A DNA stretch of 64,000 bases from Xylona heveae TC161. Its lineage: Eukaryota; Ascomycota; Xylonomycetes; Xylonales; Xylonaceae. Below, one piece after another: positions 21,917-34,048 of the stretch; position 1 is the first letter of the stretch; each line of letters opens with the position of its first letter. The stretch lies in contig NW_017264199.1 of the NCBI RefSeq assembly GCF_001619985.1, positions 620,001-684,000 of the forward strand. Reading direction: 5' to 3'. The notes under the pieces were generated by a model that was not told the origin of the DNA, searched no databases, and worked only from the letters and a program-made list of their open reading frames with translations. The translations under genes and the position numbers were made by a program.

Positions 21917-22679
21917 ACGCGTCTTATTCTCGATTTCGCGATCTGCCACGTTGCCGATTTCAATTTCAACTCGATACGCGCCTTGCTAGATATTTGCGCC
22001 AATCTTGGACCTCTTCCAATCCAGTTCGCGTGTCTTGCTTGGCTTTTCGTTCCTGCCAAACTTTGCATTTTACGCGTCTGATGGAATCGATAGAGGAAGT
22101 GCACGGCGCTATGGATTATCTTCTTATTCCAACTCGCACGTTGCATATATCTCTCGACGTTGTCTTTCGAGCTGAATTATTTTTGCGTCGGGACATTATA
22201 TCGTCCTTTTGATTCTGCTTTGTTCATTTTCTCAACAATCGGTACAAATACCTACCTAATGTGGCGTTTTATTCTGCGGACTTGGGAGGGCTAGCGGTCT
22301 GGAAATAACTCTGTGGGACAGGAAGCCTTTTTCTTTTCTTTTCCTTCTTCTCTTTTTTTCTCATCAAAGTTGTTATACCAAACGGTTACATATATTGCCT
22401 ACGTAGATGAAATACAAATCATCTGCTTGCTTTTGAGATCACTGGTCATTGCTATGCCTTATGTGTTTGCGTATGGAATGCATGCTCGTGAATATCGTGA
22501 GTCAAATTACTTGGCCCTTTGTACTAATTTCAACAGTTTTGAAGGTCAACCTAGATCGAAAGTTACATTCACATTATTTTCCTGATCCGCCAGCAATTTT
22601 ACCCACATTTGCTTTACATATCCCCACAAAAATTGAATACTCGCATATACGTTTCATCCAATTCATATTTGTGTTACTC
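21917..22679. other. Convergent 3' flanks of H4 and the peroxisomal carrier
   Basis: No gene supported. The short frames here have no recognisable features. Confidence 0.5.
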
Positions 22680-24381
22680 TCAACCTCGACCATTTCCTCC
22701 CCCTCCACCACCAGCAGAACCATTACCACCGCTAGTACTACCACCATCATCATCGCCATTATCGCCAATATAATCCGTCACAAACTCTACCGCGTCATTC
22801 GCACTATCCATTGCCTCGCGCGCCGCCTGCTGACTCTTATCCCAGAGCGCGCTGACACCGGCGCGAGTCTGCTGCGTGGCCGAATAGGCAAGTGCTTGTG
22901 CCGAGGACTTTGCTGCGGTCGCTGCCTCCGCCGCCGCCGACGACGCCGAAGAAGGATAACGCGAACCAGAAGGGGACAAAGAAGTCCTCCAACCCGACAA
23001 GGACAGCGTGGGATGCTGCGTATCCAAGACGCGCAGAATGGCAAAATATAACTGCACAATGAACTTGTGTACGGATTCTTTCACTAGCATGGTGATGCCA
23101 TGCGAGAAAAAGCCGCGGAGTAATTCGCCTGCGAGACCTTCGTAGAGCGCCGTGGGACCTTCGGTGCGAATGATGCGCAGAATGAGAGATAGGACTGTTA
23201 CTCGGAACTTGAAATTCTTGAGATTCAATCTACGTTTACGTGTACTCGCATCGCTGGGCTGTTTTGACGATGACGCAGAGGATGGCGGCAGGGATGCAGC
23301 GGCAAGGGGATCAGCACCTGCACCAGTGCCAATATTAGTTGCAGTACCAGTACCAGTCTCAGCGGTACTAGTCGGGGCGGTACGGGTTTCTAATTCTGAT
23401 TCTTCATCATCGGCATTACCAGACGACAATTGTGCTCGCGCCTTGGCGAGTGAAAACGGATACGTGACGCACGAGGCCATGGCCTTGCTAATTGCCGCGA
23501 GAAGAAACGTTGCTCTTGCGCTGGGCTTGTCGCGCTGGGACCGAGGCAGCAGAGTGCGCTTAAACGTCTCGTACAGGAAAAAAGTGATGCTGGGATTCAG
23601 CGTGAGGATGAGGCTGGCGGAATATCCGGACCAGAAGCCCGAAATGCCCTTTTCCTCGCGGATCTGCAGCGCGATATCCTTGACGCTGAGGGACTGCGAG
23701 GCCGTAGCGGTCGAGGACCGCGCGGCTATCATTGCTGCGGTCTGCTTGCGTGTAACGATATTGGATATCGGCGTGGTGACGAGTTTCGAGAATGCGCCTG
23801 CTAATACGCCGATACCTAGTTCGTCGAGCACAGGCAATGTCTTGGATTGGAGTTGTCCGACCCCGGGCGCGACAACGCCCGCGCGTGCCGTCTTGCGCTG
23901 TTGTCGCAGAAAAGTGTAGGCGAGGAAGAAAAGGAATGCGTCCACCACGGTTTTGCTTGTGTCCTGGAGCACGCCTTGGTAGAAGGCGGATATCCCGCCT
24001 TCTTGCGCGAAGATTTTCTGCGCGGCATCGACTACATCTTTGTACTCGTCCGGATCGGCAGTGGAGCGGTCTTTTCGGAATTGCCGCTGTACTTGCAGCC
24101 GCGTGGTGATTAGGGATATGGGGTATATTGCGACATTGGAGAGGCCGCTGCCGACAGAGCCTGCGATGGCATGGCCTAGCGCAGGGAGCGCCGCGGCGGG
24201 ACCGGCGGCGGATGTGGACGGCTCGGGAGCCTCTTGGATTATGTGGTACAGTGAAAAGGCATCCTAATTTGAGTGTCAATGTGCTGAGACTATGAGGGCA
24301 AATGAGTGTTAGGGTTGGGGAAAGAAGTGAAGGACCATGTGATTTGAGACGTACTAGTTGACTGTTGTATATGTAAGCCAT
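22680..24381 (-). CDS. ANT1: Peroxisomal adenine nucleotide carrier (PMP47/ANT1-like)
   Basis: Exon 1 (24355-24381) gives nine codons. A 91-base intron separates it from exon 2 (22680-24263), for 536 residues in total. The mitochondrial-carrier fold is recognisable, with three repeats whose signature helices read IYPISLITTR, VTTPISNIVTRKQ and VTYPFSLAKARAQ. The peroxisomal subgroup marks GFWSGYSASLILTLNPSI and FYQGVLQDTSK are present. Such carriers import ATP into peroxisomes for fatty-acid activation. In all three signatures Ser replaces the usual acidic residue after Pro. At 536 residues it is far longer than the usual 300-340. The extra length is a Thr/Ala-rich insert of about 70 residues before repeat 3's second helix and a C-terminal tail of about 130 residues ending in poly-Gly. 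Confidence 0.85.
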
Positions 24382-24804
24382 CCTTGCGACGGGAAGTTGA
24401 GCTAGAGCGCGAAGATTATATTCATATTATTTTTTTTTGGAGCAATTATGAGCGATTGATGCTCAGAAGAGAGAAAATTTTCACATTGTAGAAGGTGTTG
24501 TTTTAGTTGGGGTTGTGTTCTCCTCCCTTTGGAGTCTCGTGTCTCAGGGTGTTGGTCCTCTTCCGTCATGGTCTGTCTTTCACCTCGGCCCATGCGACCC
24601 TGGAGATCATCGGCATGTTTTGCGGGGTAAGGGACTACGGTGGACAAGGGGGCCCATGTTGGAGATATGTCCAGTCGTGCATTATTGGTCTCTATAACTA
24701 GAAGGATAATGATTATCTATATGATAAGATCTTGATGCTTTGAACGCGAAACGAAATGCTGCGGCGGCGGTACGGAGGTACGCTCTTCTAATAATAAACC
24801 TTCT
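24382..24804. other. Intergenic
   Basis: Lies between the carrier start and the tandem duplication. No gene seen. Confidence 0.5.
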
Positions 24805-25036
24805 AAAGCAAAGAATCAAAAAAATCCTATCAAATGTGTTTGTCACTCTCCCGTAAGCTCTTTGATGAGCTCCGGTGGAGCATCTTTCAAGAGCACATGG
24901 ACATGTTCCAGTCCACGAACAAAGCAAAGAATCAAAAAAATCCTATCAAATGTGTTTGTCACTCTCCCGTAAGCTCTTTGATGAGCTCCGGTGGAGCATC
25001 TTTCAAGAGCACATGGACATGTTCCAGTCCACGAAC
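24805..25036. repeat. Perfect 116-bp tandem duplication
   Basis: Bases 24805-24920 and 24921-25036 are identical when compared base by base. The unit contains the last 26 codons (with stop) of the N-acetylglucosamine-induced protein gene plus about 38 bases of 3' flank. The right copy serves the gene; the left copy is a detached duplicate lying downstream. Confidence 0.97.
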
Positions 25037-25647
25037 GCTTTGTAACTGCGCCCAGTTCTTGAACCATTGCACTCGCTCTGGTCCCAAGCGCGAAGTGAAC
25101 GTCTTGTCCACAAATGCGTCGATGAGCATTCGCGATTCAGGCGTCAAGTCTCCCGTCTGCGAGTCAATTGGGATTGGCGTCTTCAGCCATACCACCATAT
25201 GGGTGATATCGGGCGTGACTCCGTACGGCCAGTCGTTCCGGAGGATCTTGTAGTCAGCCGGGTCGGCGAACGGGGTGGGGTTGTTGTAGGTAAACGCCAC
25301 TCCACCATCCGCAGAGATCAGTGGCGGCCAATGCAGCCGCTCTTCGCAAATGTATTTTGTAATTGTCCCATATTGTTCCTTGACCCCGCTACTCCATGCA
25401 ATGTATCGAACCAAATCCGAAGGCTTGCGTTTGAGAACGGCAAGATCATTGTTCGCTTTTTTTCGCCAATATGGATTAGAACCCCGCGGTATGGAAAGGA
25501 TAACGATACATGGTACAATGAATAGGCAACTTTCTTACCTATAATCTTTTTCAGATCCTCCCAGGTATGGAACTGATATTGCTCATCAGTCATAGATAAG
25601 ATTTCACGGTCCGTGTCATTGAGCTGAAAAGGCGCTGGACCGGTCAT
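24959..25647 (-). CDS. N-acetylglucosamine-induced protein 1 family (DUF3605)
   Basis: Two exons (25539-25647 and 24959-25455) joined over an 83-base intron (GTAAGA donor, TTCTAATCC branch, AAAG acceptor) give 201 residues. The family pattern is clear: LSMTDEQYQFHTWEDLKKII, then LAVLKRKPSDLVRYIAWS, NDWPYGVTPDITHMVVWLK, LGPERVQWFKNW, and the end HVHVLLKDAPPELIKEL. Members are induced by N-acetylglucosamine in Candida and are widespread in filamentous fungi; the biochemical role is not established. I chose Met 25647. An in-frame Met at 25713 would add 22 residues. The last 26 codons lie in the right copy of a perfect tandem duplication, so the reading frame is intact. Confidence 0.88.
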
Positions 25648-26209
25648 GGTGTCGGCGAGGGAATCTGATATTGAATTGTGGAGGATATTGTTTTTGGGAT
25701 TCAGGTACTCCAAGTAGAAATGTTATGACTGCCAGTGGGGTTTCCGTCCCTGGTCGATTACCGGATAGGGACAACAGACCCGGCGTCGGAATAATAAGCT
25801 TAACGATCCGATACCACACAGGTATTAGCAGTATTTCCAGGTAGTTAACTTGAAGAGACGAAGATTATGTATTTAATTAGAGAATCTTCAAGAACAAGAA
25901 AAAAATCTTGTAAATGCATCATATTTTCTCATTTATTTATATATTAAGCCTCGATCACTGCCAAAGACTAGCTGACGCGTCCATGGACGGATGATAGTGA
26001 GCAGCATGATATGACATTTTTCTTTCTTGTGGGGGAAGCTGAACGAGTTATAGCTGGACTAACTAGACCCTCCCAACGGAGCCGAATCGGATGGTGGGAA
26101 GCGAGTGGATGTTTGTCTGACACACTGTTCACTCCATATTTCTCTCTCTGTTCAGCGTCGTCGTCTTTTTTCTCCATCCTCATCTGAGGTCAATTCGCTG
26201 TTCTCCGCC
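25648..26209. other. Divergent promoter region
   Basis: Lies between the divergently transcribed DUF3605 gene and CBR1. AT-rich in the middle, C/T-rich in the last 100 bases before CBR1. No gene seen. Confidence 0.5.
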
Positions 26210-27359
26210 ATGGCTACTGCTCATCAGGTCAAGCCTGCGTCGTTCCTTTCCCCACAGTACATTCATGGCGTCTACATCCCGTCGGCGCTCCTTGTCGTCG
26301 GTGTCGCCATTGTGAAGAAGGAGTGGGTTGTCTATGCGCTGGGCGTGGCCGCTCTCCTTGGAGGATGGAAGGTTTACAATAATCGTAAGCATCTTTTGAA
26401 AGCACAGGCTATGAGCTGCCTTGCATGAATTTGGACACCTTACTGATGCTATTCTTGTTCAATAGAGGTCCGCAAGGTGCTTAAGCCAAACGAGTATCAG
26501 CATTTCGAGCTAAAGGAGAAGACGGTCCTTTCACACAACGTCGCAATGTCTGTTTCTACTCCTCTCCTTGGTCGCTTTTTCCCGAGATAACCTCCGCTGA
26601 CATATTCCAGCTACCGTTTTGCCCTCCCCAGCCCTACGGATATCCTTGGGCTTCCCATTGGCCAGCATGTTTCCCTCGCCGCCACTATTCCCGGCCAGCC
26701 AAAGGAGGTTGTTCGCTCCTACACGCCCGTTTCTGGCGATGAGAATCCCGGCCACGTTGACCTCCTCGTCAAGAGCTACCCCACCGGAAACATCTCGAAG
26801 CACCTCAATTCGCTCAAGATTGGCCAGACGATGAAGTTCAAGGGCCCCAAGGGCGCCATGGTCTATACTCCGAATATGGTCAGGCACTTTGGTATGATTG
26901 CCGGTGGAACTGGTATCACGCCCATGCTCCAGATCATTCGCGCCATCATCCGCAACCGTCCTCGCAATGGCGGCACCGACACTACTGAGATTGACCTCAT
27001 ATTCGCCAATGTCACTTACGAGGATATTCTTCTGAAGGAGGATTTGGATGCGCTCGCCAAGGAAGACCCCGGTTTCAGAGTTCACTATGTGCTCAACAAC
27101 CCCCCCGAGAAGTGGGAGGGTGGCGTTGGATTTGTCACTGCCGAAACGATCAAGGTATGGATGTGTGCCTATCAAGGTTGATGATCCGCTTAGCTCATTT
27201 TGACTGTAGAAATATATGCCTGCTCCTGCGAGCGACATTAAGATCCTTGTCTGCGGACCCCCGCCCATGGTCAGCGCCATGAAGAAGGCTCTGGATTCTC
27301 AGGGCTACGTCAAGCCCAAGCCCGTCAGCAAGCTCGAAGACCAAGTCTTCTGCTTCTAA
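26210..27359 (+). CDS. CBR1: NADH-cytochrome b5 reductase 1
   Basis: Four exons (26210-26384, 26466-26547, 26611-27154, 27210-27359) encode 316 residues, matching fungal Cbr1. It transfers electrons from NADH through FAD to cytochrome b5 for sterol and fatty-acid modification at the ER and outer mitochondrial membrane. An N-terminal membrane anchor covers about 18-55 ([14 protein letters not shown].. and [14 protein letters not shown]). The FAD-binding block RSYTPVS, the NADH block [16 protein letters not shown], and the family end [11 protein letters not shown] are all intact. The anchor, with no mitochondrial presequence, argues for Cbr1 rather than Mcr1. The first coding exon ends just after the anchor. 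Confidence 0.97.
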
Positions 27360-27700
27360 GGATATTGACCGTGAAGCTGTGCTCAATTTGCACAGAGTTA
27401 TTGCGAGCCAATGTCAGCATTATGAGAAAGATGATTAGTCCCGGAATCACCTTTTTCTGCACTGGAAATTACCCCCGGTGACGTCTCCAAAGATGTCTTT
27501 CGGCCCGGACTTGCTGTATGATGGAAACAATAGTATGAAATCTGGTCAACATTGTTGGCAAAGTCTGCACATAGAGATGCGGGGCTGGCTATGATACAGG
27601 TGCCCCATTATTTAATAGATGCTACAGAATTGTGAGATGAGCCAAAAAAGACAATCCAAAAGAAATCTATAGGATTCTAAAATAATTCAAAATAAATCTA
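27360..27700. other. Convergent 3' flanks of CBR1 and SND2
   Basis: About 340 bases, AT-rich, no gene seen. Confidence 0.6.
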
Positions 27701-28392
27701 TTAGCGGTATTGGACCCTTTGGCCACCGCGCTTCTCCATCTTCTTTTGTCTGTTGCTCGTTGCTTGTGCGCCGGTATCGGCGCCGCCGAGTCCACCGAGG
27801 CCCTGTTTCATGCCACCAAAAGTCGTGTACGCCAACCAAACTGAATAGAGAGGAATAACAATCTGTGAATGAAGTCCAGTTAGCCTTGTCATCTGCAGAA
27901 TTATCAGGAGGAATGCTAGGCAGTTGAATGTAACGCACCCAAAGCCACCAAGCGCGGTTTCCGAACACGGCGGCCACAGCGATACAGCCCCAAGTCCAGT
28001 AGAGGACGTCCCAGAGGTATTCGGTGAGACCCTTGGCTTCAAGATCCTCTCCACTATTCTTCAGCTCTGCAGTCGAGCTGCCCGGGCGGGTGACGTATTT
28101 CGGTCGACCGATGCGCTCGAACCAAAACTCAACGAGCAATGCAGGTGCCGAGAGGAGCAAATAGGGAGTCAGAGTGCTTCTGGTACTCTGAGAGCGGAAG
28201 AGGACAAGTCTGAGAAGGAGGAAGAAACCGTGCAGGCTCAAGGCGATTAAATGGGTGCGTTTGAGCAACTGCGCATTGCGGGCAGCGAGCTGCTTCGCCG
28301 CTTTCTATAGCAGCGATAAATTGGAGTCAGTCGATTTATGCTCCTGCATGTCCGAGCACGATGAAGCAGAATAGAATTCTTACCTGAGCCAT
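27701..28392 (-). CDS. SND2: SND2 / TMEM208-family ER targeting protein
   Basis: Three exons (28384-28392, 27939-28304, 27701-27862) encode 178 residues. The first exon is only MAQ, then KAAKQLAARNAQLLKRTHLI, the hallmark start of the DUF788 family (yeast Snd2, animal TMEM208). Family members help target proteins to the ER independently of SRP. Hydrophobic segments lie near 22-36, 50-65, 100-122 and 125-140. The tail is basic and Gln/Lys-rich (NRQKKMEKRGGQRVQYR). All junctions are in phase 0, and the introns are 79 and 76 bases with standard borders. Length and topology match the family. Confidence 0.93.
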
Positions 28393-28861
28393 GACGAAAC
28401 GGAGTGGCGAATTAATGGCAGCAAAAGTGGTCAACCGCTGTATTCATATACCTTGAAGTACGATATCAACGGGAGACATGTCGCTAAAAAGAGACACCGC
28501 AAGTCACAGCCAAATTTGGCACCAAAAGGCGGGCCGAGGCCCTTTGGAGCTACCATGACGAGTGAACCAGGTTGTTTACTTGATTTCTAAATGGCCAAGG
28601 AAGAAAGAAGCTCAGTCAGACTACAATTATTATTTATTTTTGATCATGCAAACCCTTCAGATTCAGCTTATACTGTAAAATTCCGTTCCCATTCCGGAAG
28701 AATTTAGAGAGTTCGTTGTGGCCGCAAGAGGAGAGATACTTTTCCGTTCTCTCTCTTTCTCTTCTGTTGCATCTGGCAACCGCTGGCAATCGCTTCTCGC
28801 CAGCCAACCAGAGCCCGCGACCACAAACCTCCATCACAACAGCGGAGGAACGCGAGGATTC

Positions 28862-29117
28862 TTACCAAAAGGGCCACAATAACCCAGAATATGTCCATAC
28901 CCTGCGATCAAATCCTCTGACAATATCGTGGACGTCTCGATCGGTGACAGCCACCTCAATAATTCTCGGTCCAATTTCATTTCTGCGACCGAACGTATGT
29001 CGCCTTGGCCCAGGTCGGATGCTGACTAGCCAGACATCGTGACCTAAACCGGCGTAAATGCGCATACCCAGGTGCTGCCTCTCATACCAGTCCTCTTTCG
29101 GCGGCGCATGATACCCT
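28862..29117 (-). CDS. Possible coding exon of an unidentified gene
   Basis: An open frame of about 84 codons with unusually protein-like composition: APPKEDWYERQHLGMRIYAG, then VWLVSIRPGPRRHTFGRRNE and VTDRDVHDIVRGFDRRVW. It ends at a TAA that overlaps a good GTAAGA donor (TTTTG|GTAAGA), so it could splice to a further exon. Upstream the frame is closed by a stop near 29118, and no ATG exon is convincing. It lies between SND2 and CDC27. The Met at 29065 could start a 67-residue protein. I do not recognise the family. Confidence 0.35.
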
Positions 29118-29357
29118 CACTTTTTCTTCACGACAGACTGAAGAACAAACTTTTACAAGCCCGGTATAATCCAACAACTCTGTGCGACAAATACTGTATT
29201 TCTTGAGTTGCAACAAACCTTCAATGAATCGGGCCTCGCCACAACAATTCACGACCCCATCTCTCCTCTTTCTCAACCGCCGAAGACGACTGTCAGGACA
29301 CATTACACTTCGTCGGTCTTTCATTCAGTGATAATTATTTAATATCCGCATCTCATC

Positions 29358-32133
29358 ATGCCGCCCACAAACCCATTCGTCGTGAACCAACTGCGACATC
29401 TCATATACTATAATCTGGACAACAACCTCTTTAGAAACGCCCTTTTCCTAGCCGGCCGCTTACATGCCTATGAGCCTCGATCTTCAGAAGCCGCATATCT
29501 GGTGGCGTTATGCTACCTGGGACTCGGTCAGTTAAAAGCGGCGTTTGACTACAGCAGGAGCCCGGGAGCGCGGGGTACTCATTTGGGATGCTCCTACATT
29601 TTTGCTCAAGCATGTTTGGGTCTGGAACGTTATGCAGAAGGAATCGCTGCACTGGAGCGGAGCAGAGGTCTTTGGAGCGGTAGAAATCATTGGAGTGGGT
29701 GGATCACTGCAGATTACGAACTGAGAAAAGTTGCAACTGACTGTGGACTTTGCCAATAGACAAACACTCGGAGACCACTCGACGACCCCTCCCAGATGCA
29801 GCAGCAGTGTATTGCCTGCTTGGTAAATTATGGCATGCGCATCATAATGTAGAGAAGGCTGTCGAATACTATGTCGAGGCGCTGAAGTTAAATCCCTTCA
29901 TGTGGGATGCTTTTCTGGGTCTCTGTGATACGGGTAAGCATTGCTGCTACAACGAAGATTTTTTTTTTGTTGATCGCGTCTGACTCGATACACACTTTTC
30001 TAGGAGCGAACATACGTACTCCGAATATTTTCAAAATGACACCCGAGATGCTCGCGATCCTCTCAGCTTCCTCACATGACGAGCCACGGTCACTGGGGAC
30101 TTTAGAAGAATCACCGCCACCTTCAAATGTCGGACCGCTGCAATCGCAACAAAATAATGGCAACTCTGCCCCAATGGCGTATGATCCTTTTAGCGCACCA
30201 ACAAACGGTATTAGTGGAGACGAGAAAGTCGGGTTTGGCTCATCTAGCCTTGCCTCGAATCTCTTCAGAAAGATGAATGGTGAGGCGCCAGTACACGTCG
30301 GAATGGCTCCATCAGTAGGCGGTGGAGGTGGAATCAGCTTCGAGGGACTGGAGACACCCCCAAACAATTCAAGCGCTGTCGATGCAGCCTATATGGCTGC
30401 TGCTCCACCGATGGAGCCCCCGCACGCGCCTTTGCGCCGAACACGGACGCTGCAAGGTCTGGGTTACGACTTGGGCGCGGACATACCCCCAAGACTACGC
30501 AAGACGACAAAGTCGCGTACTCGCCTCGCGGGAGATGCGGATGATAGTGATCACCAGGTTACGACGAGGTCGTCTAGCACGGCCAGCGCGGCTGGAGAAC
30601 GGAAGCGCACTGTGACGGGCCAGGCGAACCTTTCTTCTCATCTCGCTGACCCTACTGCCGCTCCTCAACGCCGGAGTGTGCGACTCTTCAATCAGATTAG
30701 ACCGACAAGTACCAAGGCCACGACAGCCAGTAATGCAGGCATTGGGCTTCGAGAGAGTAGAGACCTGCGAAGGGCCAAGGCCACCGGCGCCAAGGGCCGG
30801 TCAGCCACTGCATCCAGTTTGGGCCGAGCCGTGAGTGGTAACCGCAAGCCTATTGAGGGCATTGATCTTGATGGGAAGGAGGCTCGAATCGCAAGCTCAT
30901 CGTCATCAGCGAGGCACGCAAGCATCGAAGCCGCCAAGGAACAAGAAGCGCTCCAATGGCTGTTGGATGTCTTTTCCAAGTTGGGAGCGGCGTATTTTGC
31001 TCTAACACGCTACCAGTGCCAAGAAGCGCTTCAAATATTCTGCACATTGCCGCAGGCTCAGCGAGAAACGCCTTGGGTACTTGCGCAAATGGGAAGAGCT
31101 TACTACGAGCAAGCCAATTACGTGGAGGCGGAAAAGTACTTTAAGCGGATAAAACTCATTTCGCCCTCGAGGATGGAGGATATGGAGGTATATTCTACAA
31201 TTCTTTGGCATCTGAAAAACGACGTCGAATTGGCATTCCTCTCACACGAACTGCTCGACATGGATCGATTATCTCCACAAGCATGGTGCGCTTTAGGAAA
31301 CTCGTTTTCGCTCCAGCGCGAACACGACCAGGCGCTCAAATGCTTCAAACGTGCAACGCAACTAGACCCCAAGTTCGCCTACGCATTCACATTACAAGGG
31401 CATGAGCATGTCGCGAATGAAGAGTACGACAAGGCTCTAACAAGTTACCGCCAGGGAATTTCGGCCGATAGCCGGCATTACAATGCCTGGTATGGTCTTG
31501 GAAAAGTCTACGAGAAGATGGGCAAGTACGAAGTTGCGGAGAAGCATTTCCGCACAGCGGCAGAGATCAATCCGACAAATGCCGTACTAATCTGCTGTAT
31601 CGGTGTGGTAAGAAAGCTTTCTATTTTTTTTTTCTCACGATCCCTACAATGGACGAATGGCTAATCATGTCTTCTGATAGGTTCTTGAGAAGATGAAGAA
31701 TCCAAAAGCGGCGCTAATCCAATACTCTCGCGCATGCGACCTTGCTCCACGATCAGCACTGTCGCGATTCAAGAAGGCCCGCGTCTTGATGACGCTGCAA
31801 GAGAACCATATGGCGCTTGCCGAACTTCGGCTGCTCAAAGACCTTGCCCCCGACGAGGCGAATGTGCACTTCCTCTTGGGACGACTGTATAAGATGCTCC
31901 ATCAAAAGGCCAATGCGATTAAGCATTTTACCACTGCCCTCAATCTTGATCCAAAGGTATGTATCGATACTGTTATATATGGAATAAATCGCAGCGGTTA
32001 TACGTGGAAAGAATTTCTCATTGACAACCAACTAACACGGGCAAAACAGGCCGCACAATATATCAAAGACGCAATGGAGTCGCTCGAAGACGAAGAGGAT
32101 GAAGAAGAGGAGGACGAAGACGACATGTCATGA
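29358..32133 (+). CDS. CDC27: Anaphase-promoting complex subunit 3 (Cdc27/BimA)
   Basis: Five exons (29358-29694, 29760-29933, 30004-31607, 31681-31956, 32050-32133) encode 824 residues, close to Aspergillus BimA. The protein is a TPR scaffold of the APC/C that binds coactivator IR tails and drives anaphase. The N-terminal TPRs start at once (QLRHLIYYNLDNNLFRNALF) and continue through KLWHAHHNVEKAVEYYVEAL to about 165. A Ser/Ala/Arg-rich disordered linker spans about 190-440. A C-terminal array of TPRs follows (for example GRAYYEQANYVEAEKYFKRI, GKVYEKMGKYEVAEKHFRTA, LGRLYKMLHQKANAIKHF). The tail is strongly acidic (EDEEDEEEEDEDD). All junctions keep phase and all introns are 65-93 bases. Confidence 0.96.
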
Positions 32134-34048
32134 GACGAAGTGAGACGAAATGGTCCCTAGGGCGATGAAACGTGGCGTACGAGGGTAGCATTAGCATCAT
32201 GGCAGTTTCTTGCATTATTACTTGAGTAGCACATATGGGAGGCTATCTCTGATTTCTTCTTTTGACTCTATACTCCCCTTTCGTCTTGCATCCTTCTTCG
32301 CATCATTCATATGGACTACCACATTCTTTGCGTAGGCTGGTCCTTCTTTTATTTTCCTGCGTAGTATTCTTCTTTGCCCTCCAGCCTTGCACTCTATATT
32401 ATCTTCTTTCTCGTGTTTGCCAAACTTTTTTCACCCTCCACCATTTTAGCATTGAATAGTTTTTGCACGGTGTCGAGATATGGCGGGATAGGTCACAGTC
32501 TTGTATGGCGTCCAAGGGATAAGGGGTGTGTGGGGAGCGTGACATGTAACATGGGTCTGTCTGTCTGTTTTATTTCCGCCTCGGTATTTAATTGCGTATG
32601 AGTGTGAGGAGTAGGTGTATTAGCATGATTAATTAGAAACGAAAATATTACGCTTCAATTATTCGATGTTTTGTATTATCGTGTTCAGTAACCAAAAGAT
32701 AATTTTAGCATGCTCGTGAAGCAATAACGTAGCGAATGAAAATGTTACTGCAGCAGGTGCAGGGTAAAGCCTGCAAGGTCAAGCTGCAAGTTGGGGGCTA
32801 GTTGACTGGTGAGCAACGAACATCTCAACAAGATGTTTTTTTCTTTTTCTTGGATTATTCCCTGCGGTCTGGGATACGGGGACTATCGGAGCTCCTTGGC
32901 GAAGACCAGGGGTAGTTCTGATAAGGATGGGGTTGTGGGTTTGTGACCGGGGGGGTTTTGGTGGATGGGGGTCTTGGATTCACATGTCATTTAACTTATC
33001 ATCTGCAGGGTTACTTTAGGAGGGAATGGTCATGGTGGGAATGTATATTAGTCCTCCGTAGTCGTAGTCAGAAGACATGACGACAGGGGTAAGTATGTCA
33101 TAGTGTCGCGTGGATATAATTGATGCCTTGAACTATAAAGTATAAGAAAGTTAATTATATCTTCAGGTTATGAGTGTATGTCCTAGGATACTGTACTGCA
33201 GTTAATAACTTAATGCTTTCAGGGTTTAGTAGTCGAGGTAAGGTGTTGTACTGGTATAGGGTGGAATTAGGTAGTTAATATACCATGGTTGGTAGGATAG
33301 TCTAGATACAGCTAGTATATCTATATGCCCTAACTGCTTCTAGTAAATGTGTTTTTATACAATATTTATTCAACATATGTACCTTATGGATCAAAATATT
33401 TACCACTAGAGTAAGGGTAGAAGATGCATAACTTAGTGGACCAACACAGTAAGAGCCAATGAAAGAGATGGGGAAGAGGGAGACCAAGTAATACAACCCC
33501 AGAACCAAAGAGGACTAGCGTGACTGCCCCACGTCAAACGGTGCCTGTCGGTCACTCACCGCCCACCGAGGAGACTAACTCGACTCTACCACAACTAATT
33601 CAACCTAAACTCAAGCAAATCCGAGACATTATTCCCTAACCACAAGACCACCACCATCATCACTCTTCTCCTTCCCCTCCACACAGTCTGGGAACAGGTC
33701 AGACGCCTTCTCCGCATTCACCATTATCCTTACTACCTCGGAGCCACGACGTCGAACCTTTTTCTCGAACCCGCTTCACTCCGGGGTTGAAAAGTATTAG
33801 GGACGAGAGAACCACAAAGTATTCAACGGGATCCAACCGGTTTCACCACGCAGAGCGTAAATTCCCCCGGAAGCATTACGAGCCAGGATACCCAGGGAAC
33901 TTTGATTTGCAAGCGACTGTTGGGTTTGACGCCCGGCGAGACTGCGACACCACGAGCCTGGGCCCGTCCTCCCGGCATTTTACGCAGAATCATTGATAAG
34001 AAGCGGAGTGGGGTCTGAACAGCTCACCTCACCGAACATTCCTACAAC
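32134..34048. other. Intergenic, 1.9 kb
   Basis: Lies between CDC27 and the acyltransferase gene. 32600-33500 is AT-rich with no long frames. The last 500 bases hold C-rich leader sequence. No tRNA or terminal-repeat element was recognised. Confidence 0.5.

Noticed and set aside
23152-23919. 255-residue frame on the + strand inside the peroxisomal carrier gene
   Set aside because: A shadow frame on the opposite strand of a clearly recognisable carrier; composition (Arg/Val/Ala-rich) is the mirror of GC-rich coding DNA.
29082-29324. Minus-strand frame starting 34 bases before the CDC27 start
   Set aside because: It would need a start codon almost touching that of CDC27 and has no recognisable features. 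Only the neighbouring exon-like frame at 28862-29117 was kept, at low confidence.
32600-33500. Possible decayed transposon in AT-rich DNA
   Set aside because: No terminal repeats, target duplication or coding remnants could be identified by eye.
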